Part shown: positions 25,941-34,098 of the stretch, piece by piece
Numbering within the stretch: the stretch's first letter is position 1
How the letters are laid out: the number at the start of each line of letters is the position of its first letter
Program-made: the position numbers and the translations under genes
The notes under the pieces: generated by a model
What the model saw: the letters and a program-made list of their open reading frames with translations, nothing else
Database searches by the model: none
Told to the model about the DNA's origin: nothing
Assembly: GCA_937876355.1 (NCBI GenBank)
Contig: CALFHN010000129.1
Span: 1 to 35,820, forward strand
DNA length: 35,820 bases
Source of the DNA: an uncultured Bacteroidota bacterium
Lineage (GTDB): Bacteria > Bacteroidota > Rhodothermia > Rhodothermales > UBA10348
Direction: 5' to 3'

Positions 25941-27716
25941 ATGAAACCAATCCTTATTCGATTTGGCCTTGCCATATGTTCAGCCGCCATCTTTATGGCG
26001 TGCAGCGATTTGGGGCCAGATTCAGCCCCAGCCCCTGCTCCGGCTCGAAATGTACTGCAGTTAAACGACGGGACACAGCCAGGAGCACGCATTTTGGCTT
26101 CGTTTGATGGTTTAGGCCATGGTTTCGAAGGACCTCAGGGCACGAGCACACAAAGGAATCCGTCAGACAATTCGCTAGCAGTCGGGCCAAATCATATCAT
26201 TCAAACGATAAATACGCGCACAGCCATTTTTACAAAGAAGGGCTCGAAATATTCGGAATCAGGCCAGATTTTACTTGGACCCGTGGAAAACAATAATTTC
26301 TTTAGGGGTTTTGGTGGGGCGTGCGAGGAAACCAATAATGGAGACACCGTAGTCACGTTTGACCAATTGGCCAACCGTTGGCTGGTCGTGATGCCCATTT
26401 TCCGCCGGTTGGCTCGAAGAGATAATGAGCCTGCCGTTCCAACACCTGCAGACGGCCCCGTTTTGAGCACTCTAGGTAGGGAGGATCAGCCAGGTCCTGC
26501 TGTTTTGCTTTTTCAGCCGCCTCACATCACACCCGAAGAAGTAGCCGCCAAAATGGAGGAACAACAAGCTGAACGTGCCCGGCGGCGCGAAGCGCCGCCG
26601 GCAGATGGGACGTTTGCCATGTGTTACGCCATCAGTACCACTGCTGACCCCATGGGAGAGTGGTATCGTTATGAATTTGTTCGGCCACTTTTCCCTGACT
26701 ACCCAAGGCCTGCGGTTTGGCCGGATGGTTACTACGTCCCCTCCAGCACCGGTGATGAAATCATCGAAAAACACGCGTGTGTCGTGGAAAGGGATAAAAT
26801 GTTGTTGGGAGAGTCTGCTCGCGAAATCTGTGTGATAGTGCCAGACGTCAATTTTTTGAATAATGCAGACCTCGACGGCCTCGAACTGCCCCCAGCTGGC
26901 GCCCCCAATCCAATGCTTGCTACCGGCGGTTCTCAGCTAAACGGTGTATTAGGAGACTCTAAAATTCAGGTTTGGAATTTCTATGTAGACTGGGATGATG
27001 TGAGCAAGACACACATCGAAGGACCTGCAGATCTTGCGGTTGAACCGTACGCGTTTCTTTGTGGTGGTCAATTGACTACATGTGTGCCACAGCCTGGGAC
27101 AGATATGCGGCTCGATTCGCAAGGCGACAAATTGATGGCAAGGGTCCTGTATCGGAGAAGGGGAAACCAAGAATCGATTGTGGCCGCCCATTCCGTCGCG
27201 GTTGGATACGACGGACCGATCGCGGTCGAAGTAGCACCAAAATATGGCGATGGAGGATTTTCACCTTCTGTTGGCGGTGGTGTTCGGTGGTATGAATTCA
27301 GGGTTGGTTCGGACAGGTCGGCATCTCTTTTTCAACAGGGAACGTACGCTCCGGGGGTAAAACTTGGTGCTGAGATGGATTCCGGAACATTTCGTTGGCT
27401 ACCCAGCCCAGCCATGGACGGTATGGGAAACATTGGCATTGGATATTCTTGGGCTACCGCGCAAGATTATGCAGGCCAACGATTTGCGGGTAGAGTACCT
27501 TCGGATTCTTTGGGTCAATTTGGTCTCATGGAAACCGTTTTGGTAGAGGGATTGGCGCCTCAAACTAATTCGCTTCGATGGGAAGACTATACTCAAACGG
27601 CCGTAGATCCTTCAGACGACTGCACAATCTGGTATGTCGGCGATTATTACCATGCAGATGCTGAAAATTATTCTACCCGCATTGGCGCATTTCAAATGCC
27701 GGGGTGTGGGGAGTAA
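25941..27716 (+). CDS. Large lipoprotein of unknown function
   Basis: I chose the ATG at 25941, which opens a lipoprotein signal peptide (MKPILIRFGLAICSAAIFMAC); an upstream in-frame ATG at 25884 would only add noncoding-looking residues. The 591-residue protein is rich in conserved-looking aromatic blocks: NPSDNSLAVGPNHIIQTINT, RTAIFTKKG, VTFDQLANRWLVVMPIF, MCYAISTTADPMGEWYRYEF, DYPRPAVWPDGYYVPSSTGD, LRWEDYTQTAVDPSDDCTIW and YSTRIGAFQMPGCGE. The blade-like spacing suggests a beta-propeller facing the periplasm or cell surface. Similar proteins occur in several environmental phyla, but I know of no assigned function. Many Cys residues (CEETNNGD, CYAIS, CVVE, CGGQLTTCVPQ, CTIW) could pair as disulfides. 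Its stop overlaps the next start as TAATG. Confidence 0.85.
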   Translation: MKPILIRFGLAICSAAIFMACSDLGPDSAPAPAPARNVLQLNDGTQPGARILASFDGLGHGFEGPQGTSTQRNPSDNSLAVGPNHIIQTINTRTAIFTKKGSKYSESGQILLGPVENNNFFRGFGGACEETNNGDTVVTFDQLANRWLVVMPIFRRLARRDNEPAVPTPADGPVLSTLGREDQPGPAVLLFQPPHITPEEVAAKMEEQQAERARRREAPPADGTFAMCYAISTTADPMGEWYRYEFVRPLFPDYPRPAVWPDGYYVPSSTGDEIIEKHACVVERDKMLLGESAREICVIVPDVNFLNNADLDGLELPPAGAPNPMLATGGSQLNGVLGDSKIQVWNFYVDWDDVSKTHIEGPADLAVEPYAFLCGGQLTTCVPQPGTDMRLDSQGDKLMARVLYRRRGNQESIVAAHSVAVGYDGPIAVEVAPKYGDGGFSPSVGGGVRWYEFRVGSDRSASLFQQGTYAPGVKLGAEMDSGTFRWLPSPAMDGMGNIGIGYSWATAQDYAGQRFAGRVPSDSLGQFGLMETVLVEGLAPQTNSLRWEDYTQTAVDPSDDCTIWYVGDYYHADAENYSTRIGAFQMPGCGE

Positions 27717-28159
27717 TGGACACCTCAGAATGCCTTCAATGCGGCAACCCGATTGAAGCTGGCTTAGTTATTTGCCCACACTGCGGTGGCCACGATCTCG
27801 AAGTTGCTCGAGAAGACCTTCGTGTGAAAAAAATAGACGTTGGTCACGATAATCTAACCGTCAATCAAGCTCAAATCGCGCTTGACAAGGAGTTTCTGGC
27901 AGCAAAAAAACGTCTCGATGATTTCTTGATCATTGTCCACGGACACGGTTCTTCCGGGACAGGTGGCAAAATCAAGGTTATGGTACACGACTTTGCAAGG
28001 TCATTGATTGCAGCCAGACATGCCAAAGATTTTATAAAAGGCGAGGACCTAACGCGTACTTCCTCAGCTGCGAAGCGCATTTCATCCAATCATCCGGGTG
28101 TTAGAAGCCTAAAGGAGTGGGGTAAACGCAATCCAGGTCTTTCAATTTTGGTTCTTTGA
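27716..28159 (+). CDS. Zinc-ribbon plus Smr-like domain protein
   Basis: A 147-residue protein starting at the ATG within TAATG shared with the upstream lipoprotein stop, so translation is likely coupled. Residues ~4-25 form a zinc ribbon (CLQCGNPI...CPHCGGHD). From about 45 an Smr-like fold follows: LTVNQAQIALDKEFLAAKKR, then LDDFLIIVHGHGSSGTGGKI with the HGxG glycine loop, and a final helix. Smr domains nick or bind branched nucleic acids or RNA, as in MutS2 and related proteins. The combination with an N-terminal zinc ribbon is less usual. A DUF2130 nuclease-like gene follows 117 bp downstream on the same strand. It is probably cytoplasmic, although its upstream neighbour is a lipoprotein. 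Confidence 0.75.
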   Translation: MDTSECLQCGNPIEAGLVICPHCGGHDLEVAREDLRVKKIDVGHDNLTVNQAQIALDKEFLAAKKRLDDFLIIVHGHGSSGTGGKIKVMVHDFARSLIAARHAKDFIKGEDLTRTSSAAKRISSNHPGVRSLKEWGKRNPGLSILVL

Positions 28160-28276
28160 GATCTTGAGGAGTGATCGATTTTGCAACTCAAACACCAGCA
28201 TTGCCAAATCTTCCTTCTTAGAACTGCTTGAAATAGCCTATTTTAGTTGTCCAACCAATTGCCAGAAGAGCGCCGC

Positions 28277-29506
28277 ATGAAACATAATGTTGATTCTATT
28301 GAATGTCCCAAGTGCGGGGAGTCTATTGATGTAAGCGCAGCGCTAGCAGAGCGTCTCAGACGCGAAAACGAAGTTGAACTTTCGGCATCTCGTCGAGCGA
28401 TAAAGGAGGCCGAAAAGGCCCTCGAAGCCAAAAAATTAGACCTAGATGCGACGATTGAAGAGGAATTGAAGACGCGCCTTTCAACGGAGCGATCCAAACT
28501 AAAATCTGAACTCGATAAGGAAAAAAGTGAGCAATTAGACGCGTTGCAGAAAGAACTGGCTGATAAGAGCGATAAAATAAAGGCGTTCAACCAACTCAAG
28601 GCCACCCATAGCCAACTAGAGCGCCGCGTTGATGAAATGAAGGGGGAATACGAGGCGAAGGCTCAGATCGTAATTAACGCAGAGGTTAAACGGGTGAGGG
28701 AGGAGTCGATTAAAAGTGCGAGAGAAGGCGCAGAGCTAAAGCTACGCGAGCGTGACAAGACAATTGATGATCTTAAAAATGCTCTCGCAGATGCCAAACT
28801 TCGCGCCGAACAAGGTTCGATGCAACTGCAGGGCGAAGTTCAAGAACTGGCCATCGAAGAATGGTTGACGGGCGCCTTTCCGCTCGATACGATCGAGGAA
28901 ATCAAGAAGGGGGCCATGGGAGGAGACTGCATTCAACACGTCAACACGCGTGAACGTTTGCACTGCGGTATGATTTATTACGAATCAAAACGGACGAAGA
29001 CCTTCCAGCCGGCATGGATTGGGAAACTAAAGGAAGACATGCGCCAGCGCGGAGCCGATATTGGTGTCCTGGTCACCGAGGTGATGCCCTCTGATATGGA
29101 TTCTATGGGCCAGATGGACGGAGTGTGGGTATGTACCTATGCCGAATTTAAAAGCCTAGCTACGATTTTGAGGGCCATGATCATCAAACTTGATGCCGCG
29201 GCAGAGTCCTCACACAATCGAGGCGAAAAAATGGGCATGTTGTATGACTACATGACTGGAGCCGAGTTTAAGATGACGATTGAATCCATAGTCGAAGGCA
29301 TTGGATCTATGCATCAAGATCTTGAATCTGAAAAGAGGTCCATGCGTCGTATCTGGAAAAAGCGCGAAAAACAAATTGAAAGGGTCATTTTTTCAACCAC
29401 AGATATGTATGGCGCGATTCAAGGTATTGCTGGATTAAAGGCGCTACCTACTTTTAAAACACTTGAACTTTCCGGCGCCGATGATGACAACGAAGAAATA
29501 GATTAA
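28277..29506 (+). CDS. DUF2130 protein: zinc knuckle, long coiled coil, nuclease-like domain
   Basis: I chose the ATG at 28277, with AGAAG upstream, over the in-frame TTG at 28247. The 409-residue protein starts with a zinc knuckle (IECPKCGESIDVS), followed by about 170 residues of highly charged coiled coil (ARLRREN... to ...LRAEQGSMQLQGEVQELAIEEWL). The DUF2130 domain follows: FPLDTIEEIKKGAMGGDCIQ, then LHCGMIYYESKRTKTFQPAW and RGADIGVLVTEVMPSDM. The D...ExK arrangement (GDCIQ, YYESKRTK) is that of a PD-(D/E)xK restriction-endonuclease-like fold, so DNA cleavage or binding is a reasonable inference. DUF2130 has no established role that I know of. A second helical region near the C-terminus precedes an acidic tail. 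Confidence 0.9.
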   Translation: MKHNVDSIECPKCGESIDVSAALAERLRRENEVELSASRRAIKEAEKALEAKKLDLDATIEEELKTRLSTERSKLKSELDKEKSEQLDALQKELADKSDKIKAFNQLKATHSQLERRVDEMKGEYEAKAQIVINAEVKRVREESIKSAREGAELKLRERDKTIDDLKNALADAKLRAEQGSMQLQGEVQELAIEEWLTGAFPLDTIEEIKKGAMGGDCIQHVNTRERLHCGMIYYESKRTKTFQPAWIGKLKEDMRQRGADIGVLVTEVMPSDMDSMGQMDGVWVCTYAEFKSLATILRAMIIKLDAAAESSHNRGEKMGMLYDYMTGAEFKMTIESIVEGIGSMHQDLESEKRSMRRIWKKREKQIERVIFSTTDMYGAIQGIAGLKALPTFKTLELSGADDDNEEID

Positions 29507-29594
29507 ATACGAATAATAAAAAGGGTTTTGGTCTCAACAAATATCAGACTGGCGCATAGAACCTCGTTCCACCACCGTTACACACAGAAATAAG

Positions 29595-29915
29595 ATGAAA
29601 CTTTATACTCGCAAGGCCGCCACATTAAATGGCACAGATGGTAACGGATATGCCTTTTTGGTACCGGACGCCTTTCATGACGATTGTCAGGGCGTGTTTT
29701 TTGCAGATAGGGAGCACGCAGAAGTGTTAGAAGCACTTCTAGAACTACCGACTGTCGAGTTTACCGGCATTATGTATAAACGTACCCAGGCCGGCACAGT
29801 CCGCGGCGTCAACAAAACTCTTACGGTGAAAGTAGAAAAAATTGTCCCTGTTTCTCTTGGCTTGCGTGCCAATTTTAGAGTTACTCCTGAAGCAGAAGCA
29901 GAACCAGAATCCTAA
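29595..29915 (+). CDS. Hypothetical protein, 106 aa
   Basis: Reads MKLYTRKAATLNGTDGNGYA, then FLVPDAFHDDCQGVFFADRE, a central IMYKRTQAGTVRGVNKTLTV and an acidic Glu/Pro-rich tail. It has no signal peptide or membrane segment, and the sequence looks like a small beta-rich cytoplasmic protein. I do not recognise a family. It follows DUF2130 by 88 bp on the same strand and is convergent with a decayed hydrolase 40 bp further on. Codon use and length support a real gene. Confidence 0.6.
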   Translation: MKLYTRKAATLNGTDGNGYAFLVPDAFHDDCQGVFFADREHAEVLEALLELPTVEFTGIMYKRTQAGTVRGVNKTLTVKVEKIVPVSLGLRANFRVTPEAEAEPES

Positions 29916-29955
29916 GGCCAAAATCTGGTTTAATTTCTCAGCGTAATCCGCCTTT

Positions 29956-30465
29956 TTAGTCACGTAAATTGCGATCGAGAAACGATTTCAAGCGGGTCCA
30001 CGCATCGAGTCCGGCTGCTGAACGGACATCTACGTCATCATCGATACGAAGCCAAAAACCGTGGCCGACTGCATCGTATATGTCCACATCATTTTCGATT
30101 CCAGCAGCGGTTAAGGCCGCTTCGAATGCAAGGACTTGCTCAGAAGGGATTCCGCCGCCAAAGCACCAGCCCATGGCGCCAACTTTTCCAGTTACGTCGG
30201 GGCGTCCTTTTAGGTATGCAACGGCCGCGTTTAGATTGGCGATTACGGAAGGCATGTTTTCGTTTGCAACCATCATCAATGCGACATTTTCCTCTCGTGA
30301 GATTCCAACTTGCTCAGAGTACAGATCGACCCCCAAAGTGATATACCCTTCAGCAGCAAAATCGTCGGCAACTTGGCGCACACCAAGCGCGTTGTAGGGT
30401 CTTCCGGGGGGGATAAGGTCGACTGAGAATTCGGCACCCGATCGCTCAAGACTTCGTAAACACAA
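29956..30465 (-). pseudogene. Dienelactone hydrolase with lost N-terminus and in-frame internal deletion
   Basis: From about 30381 downwards the reading is a good dienelactone hydrolase: VRQVADDFAAEGYITLGVDL, KVGAMGWCFGGG with the nucleophile Cys, and DAVGHGFW with the catalytic His. Two parts are missing. The N-terminus before VRQVADD (some 60 or more residues, normally including the HEWWG-type loop) is replaced by about 28 unrelated residues. Between GWCFGGG and IPSEQVLAFE roughly 60 residues are absent, including the segment that normally carries the catalytic Asp. The remaining 169-aa frame stays open but cannot form the triad. It overlaps the 3' end of the methyltransferase gene. Confidence 0.75.
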
Positions 30466-31108
30466 TCAACCTGCCCTGGACTGTTAAACCCTCAAATTCC
30501 AGCATTTCCTTGATCCAATCCAAGGTTGCTGCTTGGTATATAAAAGAGTGGGTCTTATCCCGTCGGTAATACCAATTGTCGAAGTTGATTTCGGGAGAGT
30601 ATATGTGGGTCATGCAGTACAGGTGTCCGCCCGGTTTCAGTAGCGACTTTAGCAGATGAAATTCTTTTTCCGGGTTATGGAAATGCTCAATGACCTCACA
30701 ACAAGCGATAAAATCGTACTTGTGCTCTAGAACTTCAGGTATGTTTTCAAAAATTGGATCGTACTGTTTGATCGAATATCCAGCATCTCGCAACACTTTT
30801 GAAATAACAGGCCCCGTTCCTGACCCAAAATCGAGTCCTAAACTCTCGGGTTGATAATCTCGCAAAACGCTAGAGGTGATGGGAGACACAAACTGCTGAT
30901 ACTTCGCATCTAGGACATCATTGTGATGTTCTTCATATCGCGACTTTTCGTCTTCCCAGCTAGGTAGATATTCGGGCGCCCTGAAAATGCCTTTGCACGT
31001 CCTACACTCGAAAAAGACTTCGAGGTAAAATGAACTACCCGAATCGCGGCACAAAGGACATTTTTGCCCCAAATCAGTTTCAGTCAGACCAATTGGCACC
31101 ATCTCCAT
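30446..31108 (-). CDS. Class I SAM-dependent methyltransferase with N-terminal zinc-binding segment
   Basis: A 220-residue protein. Residues ~17-45 hold four cysteines in two pairs (CPLC... CRTC) followed by GIFRAPEYLPSWEDEKSRYE and EHHNDVLDAKYQQFVSP. The methyltransferase fold begins at LGLDFGSGTGPVISKVLRDA (SAM-binding glycine loop) with YDPIFEN, and the FIACCEVIEHFHNPEKE acidic loop. The C-terminal strands end LTVQGRLIVFTKS. Related proteins are annotated as ubiquinone/menaquinone-type or generic methylases; the substrate is unknown. It is preceded by about 225 bp without a gene. Confidence 0.85.
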   Translation of the reverse strand: MEMVPIGLTETDLGQKCPLCRDSGSSFYLEVFFECRTCKGIFRAPEYLPSWEDEKSRYEEHHNDVLDAKYQQFVSPITSSVLRDYQPESLGLDFGSGTGPVISKVLRDAGYSIKQYDPIFENIPEVLEHKYDFIACCEVIEHFHNPEKEFHLLKSLLKPGGHLYCMTHIYSPEINFDNWYYRRDKTHSFIYQAATLDWIKEMLEFEGLTVQGRLIVFTKS

Positions 31109-31333
31109 TCCCGCCGGCGTTCAACTATTAAAAATTGTCCTGAATCGACAATCAACAGAAAATATTGTTTGAATGCCAATATGCACACAAAAAGGTAGAA
31201 ATAGTCATCGCTCTGGGATGATTTCTTCTATTTCCAACTTTTCAGCTCTCCTCCCTCATGATTGATTTTTTATGGGCAACCGCTCAAACAAAAAAAAGTG
31301 GATCCTCCTTGCCTTCGCTGGAGGTTGCCGAAG
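31109..31333. other. Intergenic stretch upstream of the methyltransferase
   Basis: No gene is supported here. The promoter for the methyltransferase presumably lies in this AT-rich stretch. It may also contain unrecognisable 3' sequence of the decayed secreted-protein gene next to it. Confidence 0.4.
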
Positions 31334-31865
31334 TCATGTGAACATACCATGGGCGGTAAGATCAATCGGCTGGCCTTGTGCATCGAGGGTCGGGGCTCCG
31401 AGTCCCGTAGGCCAGTATAAAAGGTCCGGCGTGGTGGTGCCATCACTCACATACGTATCCAGTTCACTTATTGAGATCTTCCACACCTTGTCCCAAGGCG
31501 AACAATCTGCAGGAGGAGACCCATCATCATTAAGCGGTCCTGCCCAAAATTCGTAAGGGCCGCAGGTAGTACCTGCCGCGCGAAGCTCGCCATTTACTAG
31601 TCCTCCTAATCAGATACTGGACGCAACAATGGCATTCAGGCCACTTCCTTGCGGTACTCCGTACACATCGGGAGAACCACGCCAAAACAAAGAGCCATTG
31701 TTCGGAATTCGGGCGCGCACTTCGTTGATGTCCAAATAGGCTTCATCGACTGATGGTTCGCACGTTCCGGTGTCCTGGGCACTGGCTGGACGCGAAAAAG
31801 CAAGGGTTAGGATGGCTTCCGCTATTAGCGCTACCAGTACTATTGGGAAAGGGCATCGGGATAAG
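31334..31865 (-). pseudogene. 5' remnant of a large secreted (T9SS-type) protein gene with a nonsense codon
   Basis: The minus strand reads a signal-like segment (IVLVALIAEAILTLAFSRPA then SAQ), then CEPSVDEAYLDINEVRARIP, NNGSLFWRGSPDVYGVPQGS and GLNAIVASSI, a TGA at 31610-31612, and in the same frame LGGLVNGELRAAGTTCGPYE, FWAGPLNDDGSPPADCSPWD and KVWKISISELDTYVSD until another TGA at 31334-31336. This matches the N-terminal region of big secreted proteins in this lineage, where SSxWxGG is expected, so TGG (Trp) has most likely become TGA. No ATG precedes the signal segment, and the protein is cut off soon after DAQGQPIDLT. The reading frame otherwise stays open over 170 codons. Confidence 0.75.
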
Positions 31866-31910
31866 GCAAGTCTTAATGTCAGAAAATGTTATTGTTTAAG
31901 TAAGCACCAT

Positions 31911-31947
31911 AAAAAAACGCGTTGACCTAAAATAGGCCAACGCGTTT
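31911..31947 (-). terminator. Rho-independent terminator for the small membrane protein gene
   Basis: AACGCGTTG and CAACGCGTT form a 9-bp stem continued after one mismatch by CCTA/TAGG around an AAA loop. On the minus strand it is followed by seven T, as expected for an intrinsic terminator of the gene ending at 32020. Confidence 0.85.
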
Positions 31948-32019
31948 CGATGAACAGTTCATCCTGCCCCATGCTCTTAGAGTCATTGTTAGAGGGCTGA
32001 TGAGCTCTTTGGACTGGTT

Positions 32020-32328
32020 TTATATTCCTACTTGTTCCCAAGTCCATTTTCCAAACACTCCAACCGCAGAAGCAGCAGCAAGCGCGGCTGCGCTTGTAAG
32101 AATGTCGGTGAGGTATCCGCCGACGGCAGGAATCTCAACTAGTGCACCGGCGACAACGGAAAGTCCAATTGCGAGTATCAAAGTTCGTACCAGATCTCCC
32201 GTATCACGTTGAACGCCAACCGCGAGTCCCAGCACTGCAATAATTGCAGCAGCATAAGGAATTTCTACGAATGCCGTTAAAATTACGACGACAAGGCCGA
32301 CGCGTAATGTGGTCTTCAAATAGTCCAT
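32020..32328 (-). CDS. Small integral membrane protein with an internal twofold repeat
   Basis: I chose the ATG at 32328 (MDYLKTTLRVG) over a GTG at 32373. The 102-residue protein is almost entirely membrane helices, about four, with little loop. The motif VEIP occurs at 21-24 and again at 64-67, each followed by a helix starting with small residues, suggesting a duplicated two-helix unit. A charged linker RDTGD separates the halves and the C-terminus is KWTWEQVGI. I do not recognise a family, though the size and topology recall small channels or holin-like proteins. A plausible promoter lies upstream and a clean terminator follows, so it is probably expressed alone. Confidence 0.65.
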   Translation of the reverse strand: MDYLKTTLRVGLVVVILTAFVEIPYAAAIIAVLGLAVGVQRDTGDLVRTLILAIGLSVVAGALVEIPAVGGYLTDILTSAAALAAASAVGVFGKWTWEQVGI

Positions 32329-32369
32329 GTTTTCGTCAGGATGTGAGTTCTTGATGATTGAATACCCCC

Positions 32370-32400
32370 TCACCTAAAGTTTATAGGATTGTTACCCACT
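32370..32400 (-). promoter_or_regulatory. Possible promoter of the small membrane protein gene
   Basis: On the minus strand, TTGTAT and TATAAA are separated by 16 bp, roughly 40-70 bp upstream of the ATG at 32328. The -10 element is good and the -35 element poor. Assigned by eye. Confidence 0.3.
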
Positions 32401-32555
32401 AATACAATGATTTCTGCGATTGTGGAAAAATAAAGTGTAGTTAGAAATGCCCTTCCAGGTATGCGTTGGATAGGAGGGCGGTAAGTGGTTGGCCTGTGCT
32501 TTTATGGATCACTGATTTTGATTGCACTTCTGCGTCCAAGAGTTCAGCCTTAGGA

Positions 32556-34007
32556 TCAGCTACCAACGGACGGATCAGAGAGTTCGCGCATGACCACATA
32601 CCAAAACTCCAGTGCATCGAAGAATCCACGCACGGGTACACGCTCGTTTAGGCCGTGCTCGAATCTATCGCTATCTCTCATGAACAAGCCCATTACCCCG
32701 TAGGTGGGAATTCCCGCTCGGCGAAATTGTTTGCCGTCCGTTCCGTACGGTGCCTGATACGGCACTACGGCGGTGCCCGGACGGATGCGCTCGACGCCGG
32801 CTTTTACGGCCGTCATGACATCATCTCTGATTTCGGAGGCTGGACTTGATTTGGGATCGCCCAAGACAACGATGTCAATTTCCGGATTGGCTACAACGCG
32901 TTTCAGCTCCGCTTCTATTGTTGCCACGTCCACTCCTGGGAAGATGCGGCAGTTGACGGTAGCCGTCGCGGACTGTGGCAACGCATTCTGGGCGTGGCCC
33001 CCGCGCAGCATCGTTGGGATGCAGGTTGTGCGCGTCACGCCCACTTCGGCCGGCTGGTTCCATAATACTTCTGCGGCAGCCTCATCCGTCGGGTCTTCGG
33101 CCAAACGTTTCATGGCCTGACCCACTTCGCCCCCTCGAATGTCACCCACAGCTTGGAAATACATCCGCGTTGCTTCGTTGACCTGTACGGGAAAGCGAAA
33201 ATTCTCTATCTGCTTTAGCGCTGCCGCTAATTCGTAGATGGCGTTATCGGTTCGAGGCGTAGACGAGTGTCCGCCTTGGTTGGTAACAGTAATTTCGAAG
33301 GTAGCGCTTGTTTTTTCTGCCGTTTGAACGAGAAAGCTTTCTGGTTCGTTTTCTTCGTTCAAAATGCCCCCTCCTGCATCAGCATTCAGGGCAAAAGCAG
33401 CGTCCGTCAGCTCGCGATATTCGTTTACCATGGCGCTGGTTGTAAGCATGCCCGATTCTTCGTCCCCTGTGAAACCGATAATCAAGTCGCGATTCGGCAC
33501 AAAGCCTTCGTTCTTCAGGCGGATGAACGTTGAAGTCAGCTGAGCGACTCCGAATTTGTCATCTGACGCTCCGCGGCCGAAAAAATAGCCGTCTTCTTCG
33601 ATCAGAGTAAAGGGGCTGCGCTCCCAATCCTCAGGTCGTGCGTCAACCACGTCAACATGGGCTGTGAAAAGCACCGGTTCAAGCCCCGACGAACCGTCCC
33701 CGCGGTAGCGGACAACCAGGAAACCGGATTCTTCGCCGTTTGCGATGGGCATTCGGATGAGATGAATATCTTCTTCTCCAAAACCCGCCAACAGAAACCG
33801 CTTGACGAGACCATTGAGTACTGCGGGCACTTCCCCGTGACCAGCTGAGGAGCGAAAAGCTATGAGCTCCTGATAAATGTCCAGCGCGTGGGCCTGATAT
33901 GGCTCGGTATAGTCATCGCTTCGATCTTGGGCGCGAAGCGCGCCCGCCGTGCCGATGGCACTCATCATAATCAACAATAAGAGCAGGACGAAAGTAGATT
34001 GGCGCAT
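32556..34007 (-). CDS. Secreted M20 family metallopeptidase
   Basis: I chose the ATG at 34007, which gives a signal peptide (MRQSTFVLLLLLIMMS... LRAQ); an in-frame start at 34082 would add 25 unlikely residues. The 483-residue protein shows the M20 metal site: His117 and Asp119 (HVDVVDARPEDW), GRGASDDKFG with the bridging Asp, GDEESG with the catalytic Glu, NADAG, and HGLNERVPV with the late His. A dimerisation/lid domain lies in between (GGHSSTPR onwards). Members cleave C-terminal or N-terminal residues from peptides or deacylate amino acids. Signal and motifs are intact. It follows the oxidoreductase by 91 bp on the same strand. Confidence 0.93.
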   Translation of the reverse strand: MRQSTFVLLLLLIMMSAIGTAGALRAQDRSDDYTEPYQAHALDIYQELIAFRSSAGHGEVPAVLNGLVKRFLLAGFGEEDIHLIRMPIANGEESGFLVVRYRGDGSSGLEPVLFTAHVDVVDARPEDWERSPFTLIEEDGYFFGRGASDDKFGVAQLTSTFIRLKNEGFVPNRDLIIGFTGDEESGMLTTSAMVNEYRELTDAAFALNADAGGGILNEENEPESFLVQTAEKTSATFEITVTNQGGHSSTPRTDNAIYELAAALKQIENFRFPVQVNEATRMYFQAVGDIRGGEVGQAMKRLAEDPTDEAAAEVLWNQPAEVGVTRTTCIPTMLRGGHAQNALPQSATATVNCRIFPGVDVATIEAELKRVVANPEIDIVVLGDPKSSPASEIRDDVMTAVKAGVERIRPGTAVVPYQAPYGTDGKQFRRAGIPTYGVMGLFMRDSDRFEHGLNERVPVRGFFDALEFWYVVMRELSDPSVGS

Positions 34008-34098
34008 GGTACTTTGGATTAATGAGAAGGAAACCGAACAATTTTGCCGGCACATTCGCGTCTTGGAGGTCGGGTTGATCATCTATTTTGCGAGGTCT

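Noticed and set aside
29969-30397. 142-codon plus-strand ORF opposite the dienelactone hydrolase
   Set aside because: A mirror of coding sequence on the other strand; the hydrolase motifs are clear on the minus strand.
31272-31556. Plus-strand 94-codon ORF
   Set aside because: It is antisense to the readable secreted-protein remnant on the minus strand and has no coding character of its own.
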